This document shows, piece by piece, positions 19,109 to 28,587 of a stretch of DNA of 64,000 nt. Location of the stretch: the NCBI GenBank assembly GCA_000818945.1, contig KN805374.1:396530-460529 (forward strand), in the 5' to 3' direction. This stretch comes from Schizochytrium sp. CCTCC M209059 (Eukaryota; Sar; Bigyra; Thraustochytrida; Thraustochytriidae). Positions within the stretch are counted from its first letter, which is position 1; each line of letters begins with the position of its first letter. Both the position numbers and the translations under genes were made by a program. A model generated the notes under the pieces. That model made no database searches. It had not been told where the DNA came from and was given only the letters and a program-made list of their open reading frames with translations.

Positions 19109-20194
19109 TTACAGCAAACCTTCAATGTTCGCTCTAGGCCTATGAAGGCTGCCACCGCTACTCCCCACGACGATGAGATCAGCGGGGACTTGCTGATGAG
19201 GCTCTTGCTGATGAGGTTCTTGCTGAGAAGAAGAAGAAGAAGAAGAAGAAGAAGACCCCGCGAGTGGGCCACGCTCTGCCCCATTCGGAGTTAGCATGTT
19301 GCGAAAAAGACTCGCAAGTCCTGATCGCCGGGAGCCAGATGAAGATCTGGGTCGTCGACTGTCGCCCTCGGTATCGCTGTCGCCATCAATGCTGCTGCTT
19401 TCACTCTCGTTTTGCTGGTCAAAAAGTGCGTTGTCACCATGAGAGCCGGCGCTACGGCCTTGCACTGATCTTGCGCGACGCGGCGCGAGGAGTGGTCTTC
19501 GGAGCCACGCTCTGCTAACCTTTGTGATCTTGCCGTTTCCTTCGCCGGCATTGTCATCATTATCGTCATCGTCGTCGTCGTCGTCGTCGTCATCAGAGCT
19601 GCTGCTGATGCTACTCGTGCTCGCGCTGCTGATGCTACCATTACTATTTTCACCCCGAGTCAGAGAGCGTCTTACGAGTCTGCGCGCCTCAATCTGATTA
19701 TGCTCAAATTGCTCGAGCTCCTCGGGGCTGAGGTTCGCCGTGATAAGATTACGCAAATCCCGAGGCCTAATGCTCTCGGTGCGCTCGAGGGGGGTGAGTC
19801 CCGGACGGAGACCCCTGCGGCGCGGCTGAGCCACGGAGATATCTTCTGGTCGGAGACATGCGTCTTCACGCACGGTTTGTAGACCAAAGCGCTCCTGTGT
19901 CGAGTCGCTTTCACTCCTGCGAAGCTGCCCGAGCTGGCGGCGCCGACGCCGGCGCGCCTGAAGCGCGCGACGTTCCTCCTCGCTCAGGAGCGTGGGCCCG
20001 CTTCCGCTCGCCGCCGTGTTGTCCTCTTCCGGGAACGCGCGCTCGGGCGTGCCGCCGCTGCCGCTGCTGCTGCCGGACTCGCACGAGCCGTGCGAGTCCG
20101 CGCTGCTGCTCCTGTGCCTGAGGAAGACTCTCCGCGAGCTCCTCAGCGCGCTGACGGCCGCCGCGTCGTCGGTGGCGACCTCCTGCAGGGCCAT
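19109..20194 (-). CDS. Disordered acidic/Ser-rich protein, unknown function
   Basis: The ATG at 20194 gives 361 residues; the frame remains open 79 codons further upstream through Arg/Ala-rich low complexity. The conserved-looking part is about 60-160, with ERRALQARRRRRRQLGQLRR and a helical LSPEELEQFEHNQIEARRLV. A poly-Asp run (about 12) and two poly-Ser runs follow, encoded by GAC/GAT and AGC/TCT repeats. The helical part might form a short interaction domain. No family recognised. Confidence 0.5.
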   Translation of the reverse strand: MALQEVATDDAAAVSALRSSRRVFLRHRSSSADSHGSCESGSSSGSGGTPERAFPEEDNTAASGSGPTLLSEEERRALQARRRRRRQLGQLRRSESDSTQERFGLQTVREDACLRPEDISVAQPRRRGLRPGLTPLERTESIRPRDLRNLITANLSPEELEQFEHNQIEARRLVRRSLTRGENSNGSISSASTSSISSSSDDDDDDDDDDDNDDNAGEGNGKITKVSRAWLRRPLLAPRRARSVQGRSAGSHGDNALFDQQNESESSSIDGDSDTEGDSRRPRSSSGSRRSGLASLFRNMLTPNGAERGPLAGSSSSSSSSSSQQEPHQQEPHQQVPADLIVVGSSGGSLHRPRANIEGLL

Positions 20195-23100
20195 CGCGCC
20201 ACCCCGCTCTCCCTCTCGCTCGCCGTTCACGTGCGAACGGCAGGCGAGCGGGCGGCCGGCCGGCCGACGCAATAGGTTCTGTCTCCGCTTCGCCGCGCCA
20301 GCCTCGCTGCTGCTCTGCTCTTGCTTTGCTCCGCCTCTTGAGTGTCCTCTCACCGTCGGAGCAGGCCGCAGCAGCAGGAGTGCGTGCACCTCCTCCGCGG
20401 GGTAAAGTGCGCTTCGCTCCAGCTGGCTCACGCTGCCTTTTTAGGGCGCTGCACGTGCCGCGCTGGCCGGCCCCGGAGGCCTTCTCCTTCTGGTGCTCCT
20501 TCTCCTTCTCCTTCTCCGCTCCCGACGCGAGCCCGGTCACGCCCGGCTCGCGTGCGTTGATGGACGCGCCCAGGGGATAGAGGGAGGGAAGGAGGGACGC
20601 GCGCCGCCCTCGCTCACTGTCGCTGGCGTGAGAGCGAGCTGCGAAGGGGGAGGAGGGAGGGAGGGAAGGAGGGAAGGAGGGAGGGAGGGAGGGGACCTTG
20701 GCACCCGCGCCCGGAAAGGAGAGGAAAGTGAGACAGACAACCGGGCTGGCTGATCAGTCGAACAGGCGATGGCGGCTGGTTGACGGATGGAGCGACTTGA
20801 CGGTGAAGCAGCTAGCTGGCTGCTGCAAGCCGTGCCAGCAAGCACGCAGGGAAGTCCTCAGGCCCCTTCGCTCGCTCGCTAGCCGTGATCGCGAAGCCCT
20901 CTGCAGCGCCAACGGCGTCTTGGTGCCTGGGCGCGTGAAGAAGAAGAAGAAGGGACGCAGGCCTTCTTCTTCTTGTGCTCAAGTTTCTTTCGCCTTGAGT
21001 GTCTGCTGCGGCACACAGAGCAGTGTGCCGACGTTGGTGCTTGATGCTATTAAGCTGGCTGGTGGACGCACGCAAGCAAGCAAGTCAGCAAAAGAAGAAG
21101 AAGAAGCCGGAAGAAGAAGATTGAAAGAAGATGTCCTGCCGGCAGTGACGGTGAGCGAGCGTACGAGCTCTCGGTCCCAAGCTTCGCGCAAACGCTCCGG
21201 CGGTGCACAGCCAAGCCGCCAGCAATTGGAATCGGTTGCAAACGTTGCTCCTCGCCGCCAACCACCCGCCCAAGCGGTTCGCGCTGGCTGGATGGCTGGC
21301 TGGCTGTTGATCGTTCACCAGTTCCGACGCCCTGCTGGTGCTGGCTAGCTCGAGCTGCCGAAACTGTCGCCAGGAGATGACGGCTCGCTGTGCTGGCCGC
21401 GGCGGAGCCCTCCGCGATGCACGCGCACGATGGATAGATAAATGGATGGATGTAATATAACACCCGGGCCGCCGCGGCGAGAATGGCCTTCCCGCTTGCC
21501 GCGCTCGAGACGGTCTTGGCCGCCGCACCGCGTTTGAATTCTGCCTCTTCGGGATTTGAACTTGAAGGAACGAACGATCATCTCGATGAGGAGTGGAGAA
21601 TTTTTCGAAATTTGAATTCCGCCATGCCCGCCCTCGCTGCAGGCTCGCCTCGCGCGCAGACCTGCCGCCGCTGCAGGCTCGTCCCCGCGTCGCCCCGCGT
21701 CGCCCCGCGTCGCAGCCCCGGCCTGAGCCGCTCCAGGCGTCCTCGGCGTGCATGGGATACCATGCATGACGCCAAAGTCGCAAGATTCCAGCCTCGCCGC
21801 GGACTGTCTCCGCCGGGGCGCGAGGCACGGCAGGCGAGGGGCAGGAAAGGAGGGGGTTGCGAGGCCTGCGCGGACCCGGCGTATACACGAGCGCGCGCCG
21901 CGAGCCCGCGCCGGGAGAGCGGAGCGAGCGCCGCGAGGGGCCTCGCCCGCAGCTCTCTCTCTCCCCCGCACCCGAACTGGCTAGCCCGGAACTCGCGCGG
22001 TGCCCCCCCTCCTCCCGCCGGGCGCGGACCCCAGCCCGCCGAGAAGGGGGTCTCCACAGAACTTTCCGCGCGCTGGTCTTCGCCGGACTTTGGGTTGCGC
22101 AAAAGTGAAAGTGCGTTGCGGCGGCTGCACACCGCGCCGACCGCGCCGAGCCTGGACGCGCGCGCCCCGCTCGCTCCGACTGACTACCTTCAGTCTCGTG
22201 GCGCCGGGCGAGAACTACGGCTGAGTCAGCGGGGGTCCTCGGCGGCCACGCTGGCCCTCTGGGCCGCGAAGCCACGACGAGCGAGCGAGTTTGGGACGCT
22301 GCCGCGCACGGCCCGCGCCGCGCCGCCGAGCAAGCGCCAGCGGCCGAGGGAGCTTCGCGCGGCACGCCTCGGCTTGGACGGTCAAGCCGCGTGTTCCTAT
22401 TTCGCGCGTGGCGAAGCCCGTTACGCAAGTTGTGCCGGCACTCGTTGGATGGGACGCGCCGCGCGCAATCCTGAAGAGGAAAGACCGCGCGTGCAGCGGC
22501 GTCCAGTCCAGCCAGCTGCGGCCAGCCATGGCATGGCATGGCAGCTGCAGCTAGCTCGCTCGCTCGCTCGCGCGCTCGTGCATGCATGTCGCCCCGCGGA
22601 GCCGGTGGAGCGTCCCTCCGTCCGTCCGTCCGTCATCGCGATCGATCCCGCGGCCAGCTGCAGCTGCAGCAGCTGCGGCTGCGGCTGCGACTGCGGCACG
22701 CAGCCTCGCTCTGGGTGCAGCCAACGAGCAGGAGCTGCTGCCGCTGGCGGGGACGACGGCAGAATGATGACGTCTTTCGTTTTGGTCATGAGAGCCCGGG
22801 AGGCGTCATGACATGACCCGCGCATTGCGTTCCTGTGGGCGAGACCGTCAGAGAGATGGGGCATCATCTCCTAGCGACCATTGCGTAGCCCTCGACGCCA
22901 GCCAGATGAGCCGGCGACCCAGCGCGGAGAACGTGGGCAAGGCGAGGCCCGCAGATCGCGCGTCAAGGCAAGCGACGCGGAGCCACTCCAGCGCATCTTG
23001 CAGCTCGTCCTTCGGCGGGATCTGGAAACGACCTCGTGCTTTCCTCTGCAGCCTGGGTACGCACTGGCAACCAAAGAATCAAGAAGCAATCAAGGCAATA

Positions 23101-23484
23101 CAGACTGAACGAACGAACAAACGAACGAACAAACGAATCGAATAAACGAACGAACGAACAAACGAATCGAACGAACGAACGAACGAACGAACGAACGAAC
23201 GAAAATCACGGACAGCTGGAAGTTTGAATAAATCGATTTGGGGGGTTAAAAGTAAATATCCAGTTTCCCTCGGAGGAGAACTTGCGCCCACTGAGTCATG
23301 CCATGCATGCACCTCTCGGCGGCCCTTGCAAAAATGACGCAAAAAAATGGCGTAAAATGCAAGACCGGGCAAGCCTACGTCTTTCCGCTCGCGGCTTGGT
23401 GAGCGTCAAAAACAAGAATTATGATAATATAACGTTGAATAGCGCGAGATCATCAACCTGCGCCCCGACCGTTTCCAACACCAG
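20195..23484. other. 3.3 kb GC-rich, microsatellite-rich spacer
   Basis: Visible repeats include GGGA/GGAA runs (20580-20695), AAG runs (20938-20952, 21090-21118), a CGTCGCCCC repeat (21687-21715), GCTC (22555-22575), CCGT (22617-22634), CAGCTG/CTGCGG (22660-22700), and a long ACGA/ACAA array (23105-23205). Long overlapping frames exist on both strands between about 21085 and 22811, but they are Arg/Ala/Pro-rich and mirror each other, as expected from stop-poor GC-rich DNA. I see no supportable gene. Confidence 0.55.
23105..23205. repeat. Tetranucleotide (GAAC/AAAC) repeat array
   Basis: About 100 bases are made of GAAC units interspersed with AAAC and AATCG variants, ending in a pure run at 23166-23203. 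Confidence 0.85.
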
Positions 23485-24846
23485 CTATGGTTGATTTAGA
23501 TGCAAGACCGTCACTTCCTTGCGTAAAAGTTGCCTGCAAAGCTTGGAAAAGTTCGAACGCGAAATGTGGTACCCCTGCAATAGCAGCGTTGCCTCCTTGT
23601 GCTTGACACCACGCACATGTTCCGCAATACTTACATCCGTGAATCCACTGCGCTGTAAATGGTGCGCCACGCGGTACATGAGAGATGACCAAATGCAGCT
23701 CTTTGCAGGCGCGTGCAAAAGGCTCTTTGCATATGCCAGCATCACTACCAAGGTTGCTTGCTGGATCAGGTACACGCGACTGTCGCTGCACGTGCTTTCT
23801 TGAAAGGCTTGAGCGTCAAAACGTAGCTTGTCCTCCCTACGACGCAAAATAAATTCCTCGTCGTCCTCGAAGAGCACTGCGTTACGGTGTTTTGCTTTGT
23901 CCCGGAGGCTTAGCCCCTCCAGATATTTGCGATCTTCGGGTCCCAGACGTGACAGATGATAGTCTTCGAGTGTGTCGAGAAACCAAAACGAGTCCTTCAC
24001 GGACAACTTCATTCCCTTCGACAGCGAGGCAATGCCTTCGGCTTCATCTTGGTCGCGCCAAACCTGCGAAGGATCACCTCGGCTTGCGGCATTTTCTGCG
24101 GCGCGCGCCTGCGCGGAGATCCGCGACATTACGGCTTGCAACGCAATCGAATCCTCCTCACTGTCGTTACGGACGTTTTCTCGCTCATAAGGTGCCTGCG
24201 GTGGCTCGACGTCTTCCCTTGGTCTTGCCGTCATGGACCCAAACTCGATCAACTCGTCTTCCCCAAGACGTCGTTTTACTCGTGGCGTCCACGCTCCTGA
24301 GTCGAGGTCTTCCTCGACATTTTCCGTGGTGTCGAAGAGAAGACCTGAGTCCTTGTCATCCGCGACAGCAGTCGTCCTAGTGACAGAGACCACGGCTTGC
24401 CCCGCCGGCATTGGCGATGAGTACGAGGCTGCTGCTGCTTCTGTTGTTGACGTTAAAGACGACCTGGTAGTTGTTCTGATGGATTTTGCACTTTCGTGCA
24501 TGTACGACACCTGTCGCGATGACCTCGTTGGCTTGAATGAAGGAAATTCGCTTTGCGCCGCCAATTTTGATGATGGAAACGGTGTATAGACTGGCATAAT
24601 GGGTACAGGCGATGGTGATGGTGCATGGGGTGATGGTGCATGAGGTGGCGGTGGCGGTAAAGATGAGGATGTTGAGGACGAAAAGGGTGGCTTGAAGAAC
24701 GAGGAACTATTGGCTGACAAAGGTCCCGCTGGCCATGCTACTGCGGCTGCATTCATTTGAGCACTTGCGCCTCGCCCATCATCTCCTTGCCAGTGTAGCT
24801 GAAAGTGGTCGTCGCCATGACCATCAATGCCGACACCATTGCTGCT

Positions 24847-24882
<36 letters not shown>

Positions 24883-24999
24883 ACTACTGCTGCTGCTGCT
24901 GCTACCTATTGATCTACTCGGGTACCCTTGCCGACGCGCACGAGGTCTTGGCTGCGGTTCTGTCCATGACAACGAAGACGAGGAGGACGAAGAGCACAT
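23485..24999 (-). CDS. Unknown protein with Ser/Pro-rich N-terminus and helical C-terminal domain
   Basis: The first in-frame ATG is at 24999 (504 residues); the open frame upstream starts at a TTG and crosses a GCAA repeat, so an upstream exon is possible. Residues about 1-75 include a 21-residue poly-Ser encoded by a GCT/AGC repeat, then Pro/Ser-rich sequence. The last roughly 170 residues (from KGMKLSVKDSFWFLDTLEDY) are a compact, largely helical region with hydrophobic helices such as YLIQQATLVVMLAYAKSLL. I do not recognise the fold. A 60-base segment (23575-23634) has splice-site borders and could be an in-frame intron. Confidence 0.6.
24837..24905. repeat. GCT/AGC trinucleotide repeat coding for poly-Ser
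   Basis: About 23 units, mostly GCT on the plus strand, read as AGC/AGT Ser codons in the minus-strand gene. Confidence 0.85.
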
Positions 25000-25273
25000 A
25001 TCGTCTGTGCGATGGGTCAAACGGCCTTTGTTCAGTTTTGGGTCTACTTGCGCGCCGTGCAGTGGCCGGCCACCGCACCCTGGGTCAGACCCACGTAGCC
25101 ACCACCTACGTTTGTGACCGATCAGCGAATGTCCACTGCCGCGTGCACATACACAAGTTGCAAGAAGCAAGCAGGTCGTCCCAGTGCTTGCGATTTCTGC
25201 TCCAGCTGTGACATTGCTCTGAGTGGTCGTTTCTTTCTGACAACCAGAAAGAGAAGGAAACCTCTCTAGAGTT

Positions 25274-25305
<32 letters not shown>

Positions 25306-26090
25306 CAGCGAGGGAACAAGCGGCACGGGGATCTTGACACCGTGCCTCGCCGATGCCCTGATCTCAAGCAATAGAAAGCGTCCGCCCGCGCCTCGCGCTG
25401 CCGAGATCGTGCCGGCGCTCCCTCGGGAGCCGCGCGTGGTCAAAGATGCCGCCGAATTTTAGGGACGAACACAATGTGTCTCCTACATGGCTCGCTGCGG
25501 GGCCCAGTGACGAGAGGCGATCGGCCTCGTCCGAGTGGGCGTGCATTGTATTGCGGGTAATACGACAGTAAAGTGACTACTTTTCATTGAGTGATTGATG
25601 GTTGATGATGTTCATCGCCATGCCAAGCGTCCCTAAGCCTGGAGTCTTCGACCTTTTCGTGCTCGCCAATGGCAGAGACGCACCGTCCCATCTCGCACGC
25701 GCGTGTCGAAACGCCGAAGGGAGGGGAGAACCGAACGGCCAGAAATGCCGAGCGAAATGATGCGGGACCGGCCTACTCCGGCACGTGGGTGGAGACGGCC
25801 AGAGACGTAAGAAACTGATTTCGGGCTGTCATCGTGGGACGTAATGCTTATTGCCTATGCAAGAGAGACAACATATCACAATTAGATAAGAATGATTGGC
25901 TTCTTGGGTCACGGAAAATAGAAGTATTTATATTGCCCGAGGGCCGGCCATCAAGCACGTACTAGCTCTGTTCTCCTACCCCATGGAAATAATTTTTTGC
26001 TAAGAGAGAGAAAGTTTGAAGACCTAAAACCACGTTCCTTTCCTACATCGCCAGCCGACTCTTGAGGTCGACGACAGAAGCGCTGCAATC
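25000..26090. other. Non-coding region
   Basis: Contains a GCAA repeat at 25274-25302. Nothing else recognisable. It becomes AT-richer after about 25840. Confidence 0.5.
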
Positions 26091-26365
26091 ATGGCGTCAA
26101 CGCCTAATGTAAGGATAAGCTTCTTTCCGAATTTCCTTTGCCTCCTTTGTCACAAATCTTCCGAGACGAGATCACACTAACCGTCTGACGGCTTATTGCG
26201 AACGAACGCCACTCCCCTGGCTGTCACGCGCCCCGATTGCTGATACGATACGTGCCAAAGTAAAAAACTTGCGTATAAAGCGCAAGCTGCTTCTACTTTT
26301 TATACTTTCTTTTGGAATGGGCCTTGCAGGGCAAGTACGGACGACCTCTCATCGATCAAGAATGA
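26091..26365 (+). CDS. Candidate two-exon micro-ORF (17 residues) or start of an unresolved gene
   Basis: An ATG at 26091 (CAATCATGGCG) is followed after six codons by a GTAAGG donor (26109). A CACTAACC branch-like site lies near 26175. A pyrimidine-rich tract then leads to TTGCAG, with the acceptor ending at 26329. Joining in phase 0 gives MASTPNGKYGRPLIDQE and a TGA at 26363-26365. The splice signals are good, but the peptide is very short. It could be a leader peptide, a spliced non-coding RNA, or the first two exons of a gene whose remainder I could not assemble. Confidence 0.25.
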
Positions 26366-27286
26366 GGCTCATGACGCACTCGATTGCGCTCGGCTCTGTT
26401 CGTCCGTTGATCTGTCGCGAGTCCGTCCGCACCGACCCGAGTTCCATCTGCCTTGTATTTTTTCGACAAGCAAGCAAGCAACCTAGTGAGCAAATCTTTC
26501 GGGCAAGCTCTTTTCAATCGATCAATCTCGATCAGCAGAATGAGGGTGTCAAAGGAAGAGTAGCATCACAAGAAAAAAGGGTGAAGGAAAGAATCGAACC
26601 AGAAGGCTGGGCGTTTCTGCATAAAGGCAAGGAAAGCAGTCTCTACGGATTCCACAGCCATAGAGAAAATTCAGCTTTTGCCACTCTGCTGTAACAGCGA
26701 TAGCGCTCAAGCGAGAAAGAATGAAAAAACAAGGTTTTCCCGGAACCTTTTTCGAGCAAAGGAAGGTGTAGCGAAGAAAATCAAGAGAAGACATTAAAGA
26801 GCAACCTCCTTGAGATGTTTTTCCTCGCTTTCCCTCCTCTCAGAATTTTAATCATACCATCTCGTCTCGCTCCATCTCGCCATCGATATCCACGCATAAG
26901 GATAAAGACCGCAAAGAGAGAAAAACAAAAAAAAACTGCAGTGCTAAGAGCACATGCACCAAGAACAGGCATCAACTTTAGATTCATCGTTACGATAAAC
27001 TCGCCATTCAGCCAGGAGGACGCCCGTCTTTTGCAAAGCTTTTGCAAAGAGAATCAGTAGCGAGAAAAAGACGAACAAGACAAGATCATTCATCACTTGC
27101 GCGACTTGACGCGGCAACTAAGACGAGATCCGACGCCGCAGCGGTACGCTAAGGTAGCCAAGAGCAGCCCGTATGCTCCAATAACAGGAGAGCGCTCGCA
27201 TTAGCACGAGCGAGCCAGCTCCCAGTCGCAGAGGACCCCTTGCAATCAGAGTACGGAGAGAAAAAAGCATGAGTGTTGATGATAGT
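26366..27286. other. AT-richer non-coding region
   Basis: Downstream of the micro-ORF and of the complex I gene's stop. Only short frames are seen. No tRNA could be folded by eye. Confidence 0.5.
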
Positions 27287-27556
27287 TTACCGCCGCGCAC
27301 CAATAAGACGCGCGTACGAGTTCTGCATGGCGAGCATGCAGCCGCCGGCGAAGCCGATGCAGCCCGCGCCGAACATCATGATGCCGCGGTTGTACTTGCC
27401 CACGGCGTAGCCCGCCGCCGCCGTCCCGACGGCGCTCGCCGCCCACACGCCAAGGTCCTCCGGCTTCATGTACGAGAACACCTTGCCAAAGCTCGGGTCC
27501 TTGTCGATCACCGTGAAGCGCGGGTTCCGCACGGGGGAGCGGTCGTCCTCCACCAT
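27287..27556 (-). CDS. Mitochondrial complex I 21 kDa-type subunit (NUXM/plant-like)
   Basis: The ATG at 27556 (CAAGATGGTGG) gives 89 residues. The pattern fits the NADH:ubiquinone oxidoreductase 21 kDa/NUXM family: RNPRFTVIDKDPSFGKVFSY, two membrane helices (about 37-56 and 60-80), and the signature GFAGGCMLAMQNSYARLIG. Family role: accessory subunit in the membrane arm of respiratory complex I. Length is close to plant homologues without their C-terminal extension. The upstream open frame (to about 27929) contains a GCTT repeat read as Ala/Ser/Lys/Gln and is leader. The identification is by motif recognition only. Confidence 0.78.
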   Translation of the reverse strand: MVEDDRSPVRNPRFTVIDKDPSFGKVFSYMKPEDLGVWAASAVGTAAAGYAVGKYNRGIMMFGAGCIGFAGGCMLAMQNSYARLIGARR

Positions 27557-27640
27557 CTTGCCTGCCCGCCTGCCTGCCTGCCGCCCTCCGCTCTGCGCTC
27601 GCGCGTCCGCTCTCGCTCGTCCCTGCAAGCAAGCTAGCGT

Positions 27641-27672
<32 letters not shown>

Positions 27673-28050
27673 CTCTCCTCTCCTTTCCTCTCCTCCCGTC
27701 TCGCAGCGGCAGCCAGCGAGCCGCGGCGTGCAGGCCCAAACCTAACCCGCGCCCTAACCCTCCAGCAAAGTGCACACGTCGATTCAGAACAGTTTAAAGA
27801 ACGGTTGCGAGAACGAGGGATCCGGATGAGGACTCGGATGAGGACTCGGACGGTCGCACTTTGTGCGAGGAACCAAACAAGCAACGAAGCAAGCAAGCAA
27901 GCAAGCAAGTCTGTGTGACGCAAAGGCACTAAACGGCGTCAGGGCTACATCACAGGTATATTATGATCATGCCTATAGGGAAATATCTTGCGCCAGGAAA
28001 ATATCACACCTGAATCAGTCAGAACCGCGCTTCAAAATGTGCAATACAAC
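27557..28050. other. Leader/promoter of the complex I gene with GCTT repeats
   Basis: A GCTT array lies at 27638-27672 and a GCAA array at 27880-27909. GAGGACTCGGAT is duplicated at 27827-27850. Confidence 0.55.
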
Positions 28051-28254
28051 ATGAAGAGCGCAAACTCACCCTTCGTCAGGAGATGCAGACGTTGCAAGGG
28101 TCACTGCAAAGACTATCGATGTGAAGCCCAGGAGAACGTGCACTGTGACAACTGCAAGAAGAATACGCACAGCACAGCGCAGCACAGCACAGCACAGCAC
28201 AGCAGCATGCCGGGGCATGCTGCCACGGACGAGTGGGAACAAACGGAAGCGTAG
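28051..28254 (+). CDS. Candidate small Cys-rich (zinc-finger-like) ORF
   Basis: The ATG at 28051 opens a 67-residue frame with Cys at 12, 15, 19, 24, 32 and 35 and His at 31 and 40, in RRCRRCKGHCKDYRCEAQ and HCDNCKKNTHS. The C-x2-C ... C-x2-C spacing is zinc-ribbon-like. The frame is also open upstream to 27988. The region is rich in TGCA and ends in a CACAG repeat (about 28166-28203), so chance is possible. The opposite strand shows a competing frame with splice-like borders. Treat as a small gene, exon or relic of unknown kind. Confidence 0.25.
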   Translation: MKSANSPFVRRCRRCKGHCKDYRCEAQENVHCDNCKKNTHSTAQHSTAQHSSMPGHAATDEWEQTEA

Positions 28255-28587
28255 CCGCCAAGGCCAACGGAATGTTAAAAGAGCTAATCTAGTCAAGTCC
28301 TCATGACGCGAAACCGCAAAATGATATGCGGAGCACCCTTCATTCATGACGCATTCGTGGTCACGCAAAACCAAAACGCATAGACCAGCAAGAACGGAGT
28401 ACATCGAAGACAGCGACTGCGCGAAGGCAATCGTTTCTCAGAAGCGCTAAAAATCCACACAGATCATCCCCAAGCCAGTCACGAAGACAATGGTGCATAA
28501 AACGGAAGCAGAGCGCCAAAAGTTGAGCTTATAAATTACAATAATCTGCACAGGACAATAAATGATACGATACGTCTTGATTTAGGA
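28255..28587. other. 3' flank of the receptor-like gene
   Basis: No gene is recognised between the Cys-rich frame and the receptor stop. Confidence 0.5.

Noticed and set aside
18740..19294. 184-residue plus-strand frame
   Set aside because: Its second half is antisense to the acidic Ser-rich gene and its poly-Arg end is the AAG-repeat shadow of poly-Ser.
21085..22811. Overlapping 500-residue (-) and 442-residue (+) frames
   Set aside because: Both are Arg/Ala/Pro-rich translations of stop-poor GC-rich DNA, neither has a motif, and they overlap each other in full.
26580..26650. Possible tRNA on the minus strand (GGTTCGATTC element)
   Set aside because: The flanking T-stem does not pair and no acceptor stem or anticodon arm can be folded.
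26269..26694. 141-residue frame in the AT-richer spacer
   Set aside because: It opens at a TTG inside a candidate intron pyrimidine tract and shows no motif or coding bias.
27735..27765. CCCTAA-like telomere motif
   Set aside because: Only two imperfect, separated copies; too few for an interstitial telomere.
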